A model generated the notes under the pieces. The model was not told the origin of the DNA. It made no database searches and was given only the letters and a program-made list of their open reading frames with translations. 64,000 nucleotides of DNA from Candidatus Nanopelagicus limnes (lineage in GTDB: Bacteria; Actinomycetota; Actinomycetes; Nanopelagicales; Nanopelagicaceae), in contig NZ_CP016768.2 in NCBI RefSeq assembly GCF_002287885.2, forward strand, positions 186,001 through 250,000, given 5' to 3'. A program made the translations under genes and the position numbers. Below, piece after piece: positions 54,199 to 63,112 of this stretch (positions are counted from its first letter, which is position 1; each line of letters opens with the position of its first letter).

Positions 54199-55246
54199 AA
54201 CGCTCCTGCAGCTCTTCGGGGGTTCCGTGAACACCCTTTAAGTCACCGCTTAATTTATATCCAATACCATCTCGTTGCATCGGTCTTTTTGCTTTACTCC
54301 AGTCAGGTGGCACAACTCCAAGCACTCCTTTTTGGAAATCATCAAAAGCTTTCAAAACTTCAGTTTTAGTGTTCATAACAAATGGACCCATCCAGGCCAC
54401 AGGTTCTTTGATTGGTAGTCCACCAAGTATTAAAACATCCATAGTTGGTGAACGAGATTCTTGATTTAGATCAGCAGTGATAACTATTTGATCACCATCT
54501 CGATAGGTAACAAGTTGCCCAGTTTTAATTGCACTCTTTTCATCGCCAACAGTTCCAAATCCATTTAATACATAAGCTAAAGCGTTATAAGAAGGGTTCC
54601 AAGGAATTCTTAATTCAGCACCTGGTTGTAAAGTTGCATGCACTAAAGTAATTGGAGTTTGTGTTGAACCAGGACCTTTATGTCCTGCAACTTCACCAGC
54701 AATTACACGCATGAGCGCGCCACCATCACTTGAAGATAGCAATGCAACATCAGATGCTCTTAAATCTTGATAGGCAGGTGGTGACCATTTTTTAGCTGCA
54801 GGTAGATTTACCCAAAGCTGAAAGCCATGAAATAAACCACCACTCATAACTAAATGCTCTGGTGGAGTTTCAATATGCAAAATTCCTGCACCAGCGGTCA
54901 TCCACTGGGTATCACCATTGGAAATCGTTCCACCACCACCATGATTGTCATAATGATCAAAGATGCCATCAATAATGTAAGTAACTGTTTCAAATCCTCG
55001 GTGCGGATGCCACGGAGTTCCTTTTGGTTCACCTGGTGCGTACTCAACCTCACCCATTTGATCTAGATGAATAAATGGATCTAAATCTGCTAAGTCAACA
55101 CCTGCAAATGCTCTTCTAACTGGAAATCCTTCACCTTCATGTCCCTGAGGTGCAGTAGTAATACTTTTTACTCGTCTAGATGGAGCTGAAGGATCGCCAA
55201 CTACTCTAGGAAGAAGGGTTATATCTTTAACAGTTACTGCTGGCAA
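54197..55246 (-). CDS. Pirin family cupin protein
   Basis: A 349-residue bicupin. The N-terminal cupin carries the metal ligands in WHPHRGFETVTY (two His) and GAGILHIETP (His and Glu). An insertion HYDNHGGGGTISNGDTQWM is typical of pirins. The C-terminal domain has the WMGPFVMNTK motif. Pirins act as quercetinases or redox-linked regulators; the role here is not defined. The start is TTG at 55246, with TTGGAG upstream; it is the only start that keeps the conserved N terminus. Confidence 0.9.
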   Translation of the reverse strand: MPAVTVKDITLLPRVVGDPSAPSRRVKSITTAPQGHEGEGFPVRRAFAGVDLADLDPFIHLDQMGEVEYAPGEPKGTPWHPHRGFETVTYIIDGIFDHYDNHGGGGTISNGDTQWMTAGAGILHIETPPEHLVMSGGLFHGFQLWVNLPAAKKWSPPAYQDLRASDVALLSSSDGGALMRVIAGEVAGHKGPGSTQTPITLVHATLQPGAELRIPWNPSYNALAYVLNGFGTVGDEKSAIKTGQLVTYRDGDQIVITADLNQESRSPTMDVLILGGLPIKEPVAWMGPFVMNTKTEVLKAFDDFQKGVLGVVPPDWSKAKRPMQRDGIGYKLSGDLKGVHGTPEELQER

Positions 55247-55309
55247 AGTGTCTCCAATGATTTTTAATGGTGGTAAATACTACAACTAATTTATTACTGT
55301 AAATATTCC

Positions 55310-56695
55310 CTATAACGCCTTTAGCGCGCTAACTACTTTTGTTAGCGAATCCTTCGCATCTCCAAAAAGTAAGGTAGTTTTTGGTTCATATAACAATTCA
55401 TTCTCAATACCAGCAAAGCCTGGACGCATAGACCTCTTCAGGAAAATCACATTTCCAGCTAAAGCCACATCTAATATTGGCATGCCATAGATAGGACAGC
55501 CTGGGGTGGTTTTAGCAGCAGGGTTAACCACATCATTTGCGCCAACAACTAAGACAACATCTGTTTGTGGAAATGTTGGATTGATCTCTTCCATCTCAAC
55601 TAATTGTTCATACGGAACATTTGCCTCAGCAAGTAACACATTCATATGTCCTGGCATTCGACCAGCAACTGGATGTATGCCGTAGGCAACCTCAACACCT
55701 TTTGCAGCTAGTAAATCAGCTAACTCTCGAACTGTGTGTTGAGCCTGGGCAACAGCTAACCCAAAACCAGGAACGATGACAACACGTTGGGCGTAGTTGA
55801 GCAAGATTGCAACGTCATCAGCAGATCCTGATTTAACTGGACGAGCATCTGCTTCACCTGTAGCAGTACTTGCCTTTGCCGTGAATGCACCAAATAAAGT
55901 TCCAAATAAAGATCTACCCATGGCATCTGCCATTAAGCGGGTCAGAATAGTTCCAGAAGCGCCAACTAATGTTCCAGCCACGATTAACAAAGTAGTTTCT
56001 AGTACATAACCAGATGCTGCAACAGTTAATCCAGTAAATGCATTCAAAAGTGAAATAACAATTGGAACATCCGCGCCGCCAACTGGTAGTACAAACAAAA
56101 TTCCAAATAACAATGAAAGTAGACCATTGATAAGAAGTGGAGTAGTGCCACCACTTGAAATTACCCAACCACCACTTGCTAACACTCCAATTAAGGTCAA
56201 AGCAATAATCTGTCGACCAAATGGGAAAATTACCGGCCTAGTTGTCATTAACTCTTGTAATTTAAGGAAGGTAATGATCGAACCTGAAAATGATACGCAG
56301 CCAACGATTACGGTGAAAACTGTTGCAACAACGACTGGAGTTGTAGCGTCACTTCCAAGCTTTAAGTACTCAACGATCGCAACTAATGCTGCAGCGCCAC
56401 CACCAACACCATTAAATAGTGCAACAAGTTGTGGCATTTGTGTCATTTGAACCTTACGGGCAGATGGCACTCCAACTACTACACCAAAGGCAATAGCTGC
56501 CAGAATTAAAGTTTGATTGTTTAGTGCCTTTCCACCATTTGCATAAAAGAAAACTATGACGGTTGCAACTGTGGCGCCTAGTGCGCCAATCAAGTTACCC
56601 CTACGAGCAGATTTTGGAGAGGACAAACCTTTTAGGGCCAATATGAAACATATGCCTGCTGCTAAACCAATAAGATCATAAAGGTTACGACTCAT
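55310..56695 (-). CDS. pntB: NAD(P) transhydrogenase beta subunit PntB
   Basis: A 461-residue subunit of the proton-translocating transhydrogenase. The first 270 residues form about nine membrane helices, with PVGGADVPIVISLLNAFTG in the centre; the C-terminal NADP-binding domain carries VPGFGLAVAQAQHTVREL, YGIHPVAGRMPGHMNVLLAE and the VVGANDVVNPAA loop. Together with PntAA and PntAB it drives NADPH formation with proton motive force. Its start overlaps the pntAB stop by four bases. Confidence 0.95.
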   Translation of the reverse strand: MSRNLYDLIGLAAGICFILALKGLSSPKSARRGNLIGALGATVATVIVFFYANGGKALNNQTLILAAIAFGVVVGVPSARKVQMTQMPQLVALFNGVGGGAAALVAIVEYLKLGSDATTPVVVATVFTVIVGCVSFSGSIITFLKLQELMTTRPVIFPFGRQIIALTLIGVLASGGWVISSGGTTPLLINGLLSLLFGILFVLPVGGADVPIVISLLNAFTGLTVAASGYVLETTLLIVAGTLVGASGTILTRLMADAMGRSLFGTLFGAFTAKASTATGEADARPVKSGSADDVAILLNYAQRVVIVPGFGLAVAQAQHTVRELADLLAAKGVEVAYGIHPVAGRMPGHMNVLLAEANVPYEQLVEMEEINPTFPQTDVVLVVGANDVVNPAAKTTPGCPIYGMPILDVALAGNVIFLKRSMRPGFAGIENELLYEPKTTLLFGDAKDSLTKVVSALKAL

Positions 56696-57018
56696 TTGTC
56701 TTCACCCTTATCTTTCTTTGGTTTGTTTTTGCCTTTAAACATCTGCAACATTCGATCAGTTACTACAAAACCACCAACCATATTTATGGTTGCCAAAATA
56801 ACAGCGGCAAGTGCCAGCGATATCTCAAGAGTAGTTTTTGCGTGATCTGCTACAACAATTGCGCCAACTAAAATCACGCCATGAATTGCATTTGCACCAC
56901 TCATTAAAGGTGTGTGTAAAGTTGTTGAAACCTTTGAAACTACTTCAAAGCCAACAAATACTGAAAGAATAAAGATTGCAAGTAATGCGATCTCATTGCT
57001 CATTAGTTCAGATGCCAT
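56692..57018 (-). CDS. pntAB: NAD(P) transhydrogenase alpha subunit, membrane part (PntAB)
   Basis: A 108-residue protein with three membrane helices: VGFEVVSKVSTTLHTPLMSG is the conserved first-helix region, and NMVGGFVVTDRMLQMF the last. It corresponds to the C-terminal membrane half of E. coli PntA, here a separate gene as in most actinobacteria. The Lys/Asp-rich tail is cytoplasmic. Its start overlaps the last base of pntAA, so the three pnt genes form one operon. Confidence 0.94.
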   Translation of the reverse strand: MASELMSNEIALLAIFILSVFVGFEVVSKVSTTLHTPLMSGANAIHGVILVGAIVVADHAKTTLEISLALAAVILATINMVGGFVVTDRMLQMFKGKNKPKKDKGEDK

Positions 57019-58142
57019 TACTTACCTTTCTCTCGTCTAGCTCCGTTATGGGTAAGGGTGGCTGAATCAATAATCTCATCGCTAAAGTCTGGCTCGATAT
57101 CTCCCGTGGGTTTGCCATCAATAGTTTTTGTCATAAGTAAAAGTAGGTTCACAACATTTCTTGAGAAGAGCATGGATGCGTGAAATGCTAATTGGCTTGG
57201 AACATCTTTGCCACCCCAGATTTTAACTCCGCCACTTGTTGTAATAACTTCACCAGCAACAGAGCCTTCAACATTTCCGCCGGTTTCAGATGCTAAATCC
57301 ACTACTACTGAGCCTGGTATCATTTGTGAAACCATCTGCGCAGTTACCAACCTTGGAGCTGTGCGTCCAGGAACTGCAGCGGTAGTAATTAGAACATCAG
57401 CTGATGCAATATACGGCGTGAGCAATTCACGTTGCTTATTTGCTCGCTCCTCCGTCATCTCCCTTGCGTAACCACCGGCGCCTTCAAGTGCTTCAAGTTC
57501 TAAGTTAATAAATTTTGCGCCCATGGATTTAACTTCATCAGCAGATGCTGGTCGAACATCATAGGCAGAGACCACAGCGCCTAATCTTTTTGCAGTTGCA
57601 ATTGCTTGTAATCCCGCAACACCAGCGCCTAGTACTACAACTTTTGCTGGAGTTACTGTGCCAGCTGCAGTCATAAGTAGTGGGAAAAATTTAGGGGATA
57701 GCTCAGCTGCAACTAAGGATGCTTTATAACCGGCACAAAGTGCTTGAGAGGTAAGTGCGTCCATTGATTGCGCTCTAGAGATTCTTGGCACCATTTCAAG
57801 TGAAATGGCTGTAACGCCAGCACTGACTGCTGCATCAATTGAATCTTGCGAAGTTGATGGAGATAGGAATGAGATAGTTATTGAACCTTTTTTCAATGTT
57901 TTCATTTGATTAGCAGTAAGTGGCTGCACTGATAAGACCACATCACTTGCGGCTAATACATCACCGCTTTTCACTTCAGCTCCGGCATCGCTAAATTGCT
58001 TATCTGAATACTCAGCAGCAAGGCCGGCATTTGATTCAATAACTACTTCTAAGCCTGCTTTGGTTAATTTAGAAATAATATCTGGCACTAAGGCAACGCG
58101 TAGTTCCCCAGCTTTTGTTTCCTTAGGCACGCCAATTCGCAT
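57018..58142 (-). CDS. pntAA: NAD(P) transhydrogenase alpha subunit, NAD-binding part (PntAA)
   Basis: A 374-residue soluble subunit binding NAD(H), related to alanine dehydrogenase. Features are MRIGVPKETKAGELRVALVP at the N terminus, VPRISRAQSMDALTSQ, the nucleotide loop VLGAGVAGLQAIATAKRLGA and the mobile loop KQRELLTPYIASADVLITTA. A TAAAGT box at 58149-58154 lies exactly six bases before the ATG on the minus strand, marking this as the operon head. Confidence 0.95.
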   Translation of the reverse strand: MRIGVPKETKAGELRVALVPDIISKLTKAGLEVVIESNAGLAAEYSDKQFSDAGAEVKSGDVLAASDVVLSVQPLTANQMKTLKKGSITISFLSPSTSQDSIDAAVSAGVTAISLEMVPRISRAQSMDALTSQALCAGYKASLVAAELSPKFFPLLMTAAGTVTPAKVVVLGAGVAGLQAIATAKRLGAVVSAYDVRPASADEVKSMGAKFINLELEALEGAGGYAREMTEERANKQRELLTPYIASADVLITTAAVPGRTAPRLVTAQMVSQMIPGSVVVDLASETGGNVEGSVAGEVITTSGGVKIWGGKDVPSQLAFHASMLFSRNVVNLLLLMTKTIDGKPTGDIEPDFSDEIIDSATLTHNGARREKGK

Positions 58143-58167
58143 CTGCTTACTTTACCCAACCCTAACT

Positions 58168-59121
58168 TTACTTATTGCCCATTAAATCACCTTTAGTCAG
58201 GTGATATAGCAAGGCTTGAATTGTAGTTCTACGATGAAATGCCTGGCGCCAGACAACAGATTTTTCGCCATCGATTACTTCAGCTGAAACCTCTTCACCG
58301 CGGTGGGCAGGCAAGCAGTGCATAAATATGGAGTCCTTAGCAGTTAACTTCATCAATTCTTGCGTAACTGCAAATGGCGTCAAGGCAGATATTTTTTCTG
58401 CTCGATCAGATTCAGAATCTCCCATAGACATCCAAACATCGGTGTAGATAGCGCTCGCACCGGTGGCAGCAGCTTTAGCATCGGAGGTAACTTCAATTTG
58501 TGCGCCAGATCGTTTAGCAATTTCAAGTGCTTGATTAACAACACTGGCCTTTGGCGCCCACTTACCACCTGGTGTTGCAACAACAACATGTTCTCCCATG
58601 GTTGCGCCCATGATTAACCAAGCAGAGGCAACATTATTGCCATCGCCAATATAAGAAAACTTACGACCCTTTAAATCTTTACCAAATCTTTCATTAATAG
58701 TTAACCAATCAGCAAGTAATTGTGTCGGGTGATCATCATCAGTTAAGGCATTGATGACTGGAATCGATGCGTGTTTTCCTAATTCATCTACATCTGACTG
58801 AGCAAAAGTTCTAACAATAAGTGCGCTACAAAATCCAGAAATTATCTTTGCAGTATCAGAGATAGTTTCACCACGACCTATTTGTAGATCATCAGCTCGT
58901 AAGAAGATTGGTGAGCCGCCTAAATGAGCGACTGCAGTTTCAGATGCCAACCTTGTCCGGGTTGAAGACTTGGTCATATATATTGCAACCGTCTTTTTCG
59001 CCAAAGCTTTCTTTGCGCGTAGTGGTTTTTTGGCAAATTTACTCGCCGTATCCAAAAGCAATTCAATATCTGCTTTGGACAGATCAGAGGTGCGCAGGAG
59101 ATCTTTAAGTGGCCGGCTCAT
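58168..59121 (-). CDS. argF: Ornithine carbamoyltransferase
   Basis: Converts ornithine and carbamoyl phosphate to citrulline. The 317-residue product has the phosphate loop SSTRTRLASETA (about 52-63), the HPTQLLADWLT segment and the ornithine/catalytic HCLPAHRG motif near 268. It supplies the substrate for ArgG encoded at 52 kb. It precedes the pnt operon on the same strand by 26 bases. TACCAT lies seven bases before the ATG. Confidence 0.95.
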   Translation of the reverse strand: MSRPLKDLLRTSDLSKADIELLLDTASKFAKKPLRAKKALAKKTVAIYMTKSSTRTRLASETAVAHLGGSPIFLRADDLQIGRGETISDTAKIISGFCSALIVRTFAQSDVDELGKHASIPVINALTDDDHPTQLLADWLTINERFGKDLKGRKFSYIGDGNNVASAWLIMGATMGEHVVVATPGGKWAPKASVVNQALEIAKRSGAQIEVTSDAKAAATGASAIYTDVWMSMGDSESDRAEKISALTPFAVTQELMKLTAKDSIFMHCLPAHRGEEVSAEVIDGEKSVVWRQAFHRRTTIQALLYHLTKGDLMGNK

Positions 59122-59161
59122 TGGTAAATGGTAGGCGATAAATTTGGATTAAGATTTGGGT

Positions 59162-59413
59162 ATGGGATTTCTCGATGATTTACGCATTAAATCAGGCAAG
59201 ACTGACTTATTAGAGAAGGAAGATTTATCGCCAACTGATGAGGGCGACCATGAACGCTTCTCCCACTACGTTGATAAAAATAAGATCACAGAATCAGCTG
59301 TAACAGGTAAACCTGTGCGAGCTTTATGTGGCAAGAAGTGGATACCGAATCGTGATCCACAAAAATTCCCAGTATGTCCAACATGTAAAGAGATTCACGC
59401 CCGCCTAAAGTAA
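59162..59413 (+). CDS. DUF3039 domain-containing protein
   Basis: An 83-residue soluble protein with the DUF3039 features: an acidic N-terminal half (SPTDEGDHERFSHYVDKNK), VTGKPVRALCGKKWIP and a C-terminal CPTCKEI; the three Cys could bind zinc. Function unknown. A TTG at 59156 is in frame, but the -10 box TAAGAT (59150-59155) lies exactly six bases before ATG 59162, so the ATG is preferred and the mRNA is probably leaderless. Confidence 0.85.
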   Translation: MGFLDDLRIKSGKTDLLEKEDLSPTDEGDHERFSHYVDKNKITESAVTGKPVRALCGKKWIPNRDPQKFPVCPTCKEIHARLK

Positions 59414-59444
59414 ATTCTCAGTTAAAACCGATACTCTAAAATTC

Positions 59445-61163
59445 ATGAGATCGCGTAAATTATTAATACTTGCAGTTGCTTTCTCATTTGCACTCTCAAC
59501 ATTAACGCCGGCCAATGCCGATAACCCACCGCGAAGAATTTTATCTGGCTGGTTACCAGATTATTCACTTGCTCGTAATCTGCCAACAGTTGAAGGTAAT
59601 TTAGATTTGATCAAAGATATCTCACCATTTTGGTATGGCTTAACTGGTGAAACAAATATCAAAGATAAATATGCCTTAGGTAAATACACAACTTCCAAAG
59701 AGGCAGTAATTGCTAGATTAAAAGCCAATGGATTGCTATTACTTCCCACCATTACAGATGACACAAAAAAATTAGTCCTAGCTAACTTACTCGCTAATCC
59801 AACATCACGAACCAATATTGTTCAAACAATTAAGTCACTAGTACTTAGATATAACTATGATGGTATTGACTTAGATTTTGAAGTCTTTTACACCCAAGAT
59901 GGCAGATCATCTTGGCCAACAACAAAACCAAATTGGATTGCTTTTATAAAAGAGTTATCTACTGCCTTGCATGAGCAAGGAAAATTATTATCGGTAACAA
60001 CCCCACCAGATTTTGCTCCAGAAACTAAAAGAGCTGGTAATTGGGTTTTTTCTTGGGCAGAAATTGGACCGCACATAGATCGTCTTCGGATTATGGCTTA
60101 TGACTTTTCAACGGTGAATCCTGGCCCAATTGGTCCACTTCCTTGGAGTGAAGATGCTGTTAAGTATGCGTCAACACAGATGCCAGCTTCAAAAGTATTT
60201 CTTGGAATACCAGGATATGGCAGAGATTGGATTACAAAGGTTGAAGGCTTTTGTCCAAAAGATTTTGCCACCTCAGTTGTAGTGGGCGCAAAAGCTGCAG
60301 TTGTAATGCGCGAAGCGGTGACACTTGCAACAACTAATAATGCAGCGATTACTTATAACCCAACTCACGCAGAATCAACTTTTACCTACAAGAAGTCATA
60401 TGTGGACCCAACAAACTCTGCCAGCTTTTGTACTGCAACTAGGACAGTTTGGTTTCCAGATGAGAAAAGTTATGCAGCAAGAACCAATTTAGTTGGCAAA
60501 TACCGATTAGGTGGAATTGCGGTTTGGACCTTTGGTATGGAAAACACTGCAGCAATTACTGCAGTTAGAGATATTGCAAAATCGATTGCACCAGATCAAG
60601 TTATTGGCACAATGTCAACAGATTTAGAGCAGATCGCCTACGGCTCCACCTTTAACTTAACTGGCACTTTCAAACTACCTGATAAAACTCCAATTCCATC
60701 CCTAAATGTTAGATTTGAAATCAAAAACAGTTCAGATAATAGTTGGAGAACTTTAGCTGCCGGGGTAACCGATGCTGCCGGGGTAATAGCAGTACCAGTT
60801 ATTGTGGGGCAAAAAAGTGAGATCAGATTAGTTTCTGAAGGTAGTTGGGAAAGATCAGAGGGAAAGACTTTAGAAAAAACTATTTCAGTTATTCCAAAAG
60901 TTAGGTTAGATCTACCGGCTTCGCTAAAAGTTAACACAACTTATGCAGTCACTGGACAGGTGTCGCCAAAAAGCGCTGATATCAAGTTAACTGTTAAGCA
61001 AGGTGGTAAGTCGATCGGTGAATTCGCAACTGATGCCAATGGCTTATTTACCTTTAATACCAAAATCACAGAGCCTGGTCTTGCTACCTACCAGGTAGTT
61101 ATTACAGCTGGTAGCAAAAATACCGCCGGTATGAGTGATGAGATAACTGTTTTAGTTAGATAA
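59445..61163 (+). CDS. Secreted glycoside hydrolase family 18 protein with Ig-like tail
   Basis: A 572-residue exported protein. The signal peptide spans residues 1-25 (cleavage near ANA-D). The GH18 barrel (about 30-385) carries the catalytic DGIDLDFE motif (139-146), with Glu 146 as the acid, and a YaaH-like LRIMAYDFSTVNPGP segment. Two beta-sandwich, Ig-like regions follow (about 395-480 and 485-572). Such proteins cleave chitin or peptidoglycan glycans; the exact substrate is not evident. A TACTCT box lies seven bases before the ATG. Confidence 0.85.
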   Translation: MRSRKLLILAVAFSFALSTLTPANADNPPRRILSGWLPDYSLARNLPTVEGNLDLIKDISPFWYGLTGETNIKDKYALGKYTTSKEAVIARLKANGLLLLPTITDDTKKLVLANLLANPTSRTNIVQTIKSLVLRYNYDGIDLDFEVFYTQDGRSSWPTTKPNWIAFIKELSTALHEQGKLLSVTTPPDFAPETKRAGNWVFSWAEIGPHIDRLRIMAYDFSTVNPGPIGPLPWSEDAVKYASTQMPASKVFLGIPGYGRDWITKVEGFCPKDFATSVVVGAKAAVVMREAVTLATTNNAAITYNPTHAESTFTYKKSYVDPTNSASFCTATRTVWFPDEKSYAARTNLVGKYRLGGIAVWTFGMENTAAITAVRDIAKSIAPDQVIGTMSTDLEQIAYGSTFNLTGTFKLPDKTPIPSLNVRFEIKNSSDNSWRTLAAGVTDAAGVIAVPVIVGQKSEIRLVSEGSWERSEGKTLEKTISVIPKVRLDLPASLKVNTTYAVTGQVSPKSADIKLTVKQGGKSIGEFATDANGLFTFNTKITEPGLATYQVVITAGSKNTAGMSDEITVLVR

Positions 61164-61170
61164 TTAGGCC

Positions 61171-61467
61171 ATGAGTTCTCAAACCCAAGTTGAAGAGACT
61201 TTAGATTTAAGTAAGTTTTTCGACAATCTTTGGGTGGCTATTGTTTGGGATGACCCGGTTAATTTGATGAATTATGTAACTTATGTATTTATAAAGCTTT
61301 TCGGCTTTTCAAAAGAGAAAGCACACAAATTGATGATGCAGGTTCACACTGAAGGAAAAGCGGTAGTGGCATCTGGTACACGTGAAGAAATGGAACGAGC
61401 TGTTCAGCAATTACATGAACATGGCTTATGGGCAACATTACAAAGAGATGATCATGGGCGAGTTTAA
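61171..61467 (+). CDS. clpS: ATP-dependent Clp protease adaptor ClpS
   Basis: A 98-residue N-end-rule adaptor for ClpC/ClpA. The substrate-pocket region [19 protein letters not shown] is conserved, followed by [20 protein letters not shown] and [17 protein letters not shown] lies six bases before the ATG. It overlaps the DUF2017 gene by 14 bases. Confidence 0.95.
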
Positions 61468-62026
61468 AGGATCTGCCGCCGCTAATGATTTATCAGTTGC
61501 ATTAAGCAATGATGAGTTACACATTCTTATTAATTTAGTTGAGCAATTATTAGAACTACTAGGTGAGCGTAATTTCACCCACCACTATCAATCAGATGAT
61601 CCTTTTGCTCAACTTATGGCAGCAACTTTTGGAAATATTGAATCACCAATTGATCAGCCAGAGGATCCAGTTTTAAAAAGGTTATTGCCCAATGGATACG
61701 CCGATCCAGAGAGCGCCGCTGAGTTTCGCAAATACACTGAAGGCTCACTTCGTATGGTTAAGCAAAAGCACCTGCTTTATCTGCGCGAACAACTAGTTTT
61801 TCCAGTAGATCATGAATTACCTAAGGCAGATATTGCAGTAACTGATCCAACTCAGTGGCTGATTGCGATTAATGATCTGCGCATAGCACTTGCAGTTAGG
61901 TTGGATATTGGTCAAGATGGATTTGAAAAGTATGAATTGATGAAGGATTCTGATCCACAAAAGCATCTACATGCGGTTTATTACTGGCTGGGTGGGATTC
62001 AAGAGAGCCTGATTAGCCACCTTTAG
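61454..62026 (+). CDS. DUF2017 domain-containing protein
   Basis: A 190-residue acidic protein without membrane segments. DUF2017 features include the [17 protein letters not shown] helix, the [26 protein letters not shown] segment (LPPAY-type) and a C-terminal [12 protein letters not shown]. The family always follows clpS in actinobacteria, as here; its role is unknown, though a link to Clp proteolysis is plausible. ATG 61454 was chosen; ATG 61448 is nearly as good. The frame is open further upstream inside clpS, but that region is clpS coding sequence. Confidence 0.85.
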
Positions 62027-62033
62027 ACGAAAA

Positions 62034-62063
62034 AAAGTGGGGCCAATTTCTTGGCCCCACTTT
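62034..62063. terminator. Bidirectional intrinsic terminator
   Basis: AAAGTGGGGCCAA, loop TTTC, TTGGCCCCACTTT: a 13-bp perfect stem between DUF2017 and the convergent actinorhodopsin gene, with A and T runs on the two sides. Confidence 0.92.
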
Positions 62064-62081
62064 CTAATTCAGATCAAGTAA

Positions 62082-62852
62082 TTAGTGATCGTCCTTCATT
62101 CCCTCTGCTACGGATTTCATCTTTGCAATCTTTAGGATTGTTAGACCAAATACGCACTTCGCCAAAACGTCAGCAATCGTGTAACCGATTTGACGATTAA
62201 CAAATGCAGCTGGGTCCAATGCGTCTTGTCCCAAGATTGGAAGCAAGTAAGCGATTGGATAAACGCCCCAAGTTGCGATCAAAAGCAAGCGCAAGCGACC
62301 AACGGTTGCTGCAACTCCTGCTGGTTGACGATCTAGAGACTTTGAAAGCTCTACGAACAATACGTACAAGATGTATAGGAAAGGTATTGTTGAAAGAACA
62401 CCCCAAAGAACTTTGGTGTTGTTGTCAGTTGAAATCTCACCTGGGTAACCAAGTGCGATCATCGCTGCTGATGCTGGAACTAAGCGGTTGATTAATGAAG
62501 AAGCCGCTGCCTTAGCAAGAGCAAGAACTGCTACTACCTCAACAAGTAGTAGAGGTACTGTCAGGATCCAGTCAACATATCGGTAACCTTCGTTGAATGC
62601 TCCGGCACCTGTTCCAACCTTTACAGCGCCATCAGCAAATGAATCTTCAAATGAATTGAAAATTCTCATGTAGTGGTATGCCGCAATGAATGTAACCATT
62701 GATGACATAACTAGAGCTGTGCGGTATTTAGGCAGTACACGTGATTGTGAAACTAGTGTGTAGATAGTGCAGGCAAGCATTGATACAAGTCCAAATGAAA
62801 GGATGTTGTATACAATCCCGAACTGATCTGCAGATAGTGAGATTGAGTTCAT
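62082..62852 (-). CDS. actR: Actinorhodopsin (light-driven proton pump)
   Basis: A 256-residue seven-helix microbial rhodopsin of the xanthorhodopsin/actinorhodopsin branch. Retinal should bind Lys 232 (ADVLAKCVFG). The pump triad is Asp 94 (RYVDW), Thr 98 and Glu 105, the DTE pattern of outward proton pumps. His 60 (AAYHYMR) can pair with Asp 94, as in proteorhodopsin. Leu 102, at the position equivalent to proteorhodopsin 105, predicts green absorption. Gly 151 (LWGVLSTIPF) keeps open the fenestration that lets a carotenoid antenna bind in xanthorhodopsin. A GGAGG Shine-Dalgarno precedes the ATG. No retinal biosynthesis gene is in the window. Confidence 0.97.
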   Translation of the reverse strand: MNSISLSADQFGIVYNILSFGLVSMLACTIYTLVSQSRVLPKYRTALVMSSMVTFIAAYHYMRIFNSFEDSFADGAVKVGTGAGAFNEGYRYVDWILTVPLLLVEVVAVLALAKAAASSLINRLVPASAAMIALGYPGEISTDNNTKVLWGVLSTIPFLYILYVLFVELSKSLDRQPAGVAATVGRLRLLLIATWGVYPIAYLLPILGQDALDPAAFVNRQIGYTIADVLAKCVFGLTILKIAKMKSVAEGMKDDH

Positions 62853-62879
62853 CTAAATAAGCCTCCATAGGCATTTAGG

Positions 62880-62916
62880 TTGCTCACACCCTTTTGGGTA
62901 TAAGCGAGCAATTTTT
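62880..62916. promoter_or_regulatory. Hairpin in the actinorhodopsin leader region
   Basis: TTGCTC (62880-62885) pairs with GAGCAA (62906-62911), with an inner CACCC/GGGTA-type stem around TTTT. On the minus strand it lies in the 5' untranslated region of actR, upstream of the Shine-Dalgarno. On the + strand it is followed by TTTTT and could act as a terminator that shields murI. Confidence 0.6.
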
Positions 62917-63112
62917 CGTAACCCCATATGTAAGCTACGAACAACTGCCTAGGTAAAGAGTGGCTGTTACTAGCCAGTCCAGCAAGGAGATCCACCCTCA
63001 TTTCACCCGAATTTTTAAGAAATTTTTATGCCAAAAATGGGCAAATCGGACATTTATGCGGGGTAAAGCAAGTGCAAAGGGATATCAAGGCTCGCCATTT
63101 ACACTTACACAA

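Noticed and set aside
62960-63112. Longer N terminus for MurI
   Set aside because: The open frame upstream of ATG 63113 encodes basic, non-family residues; the 270-residue form has normal length and a -10-like box next to its start.
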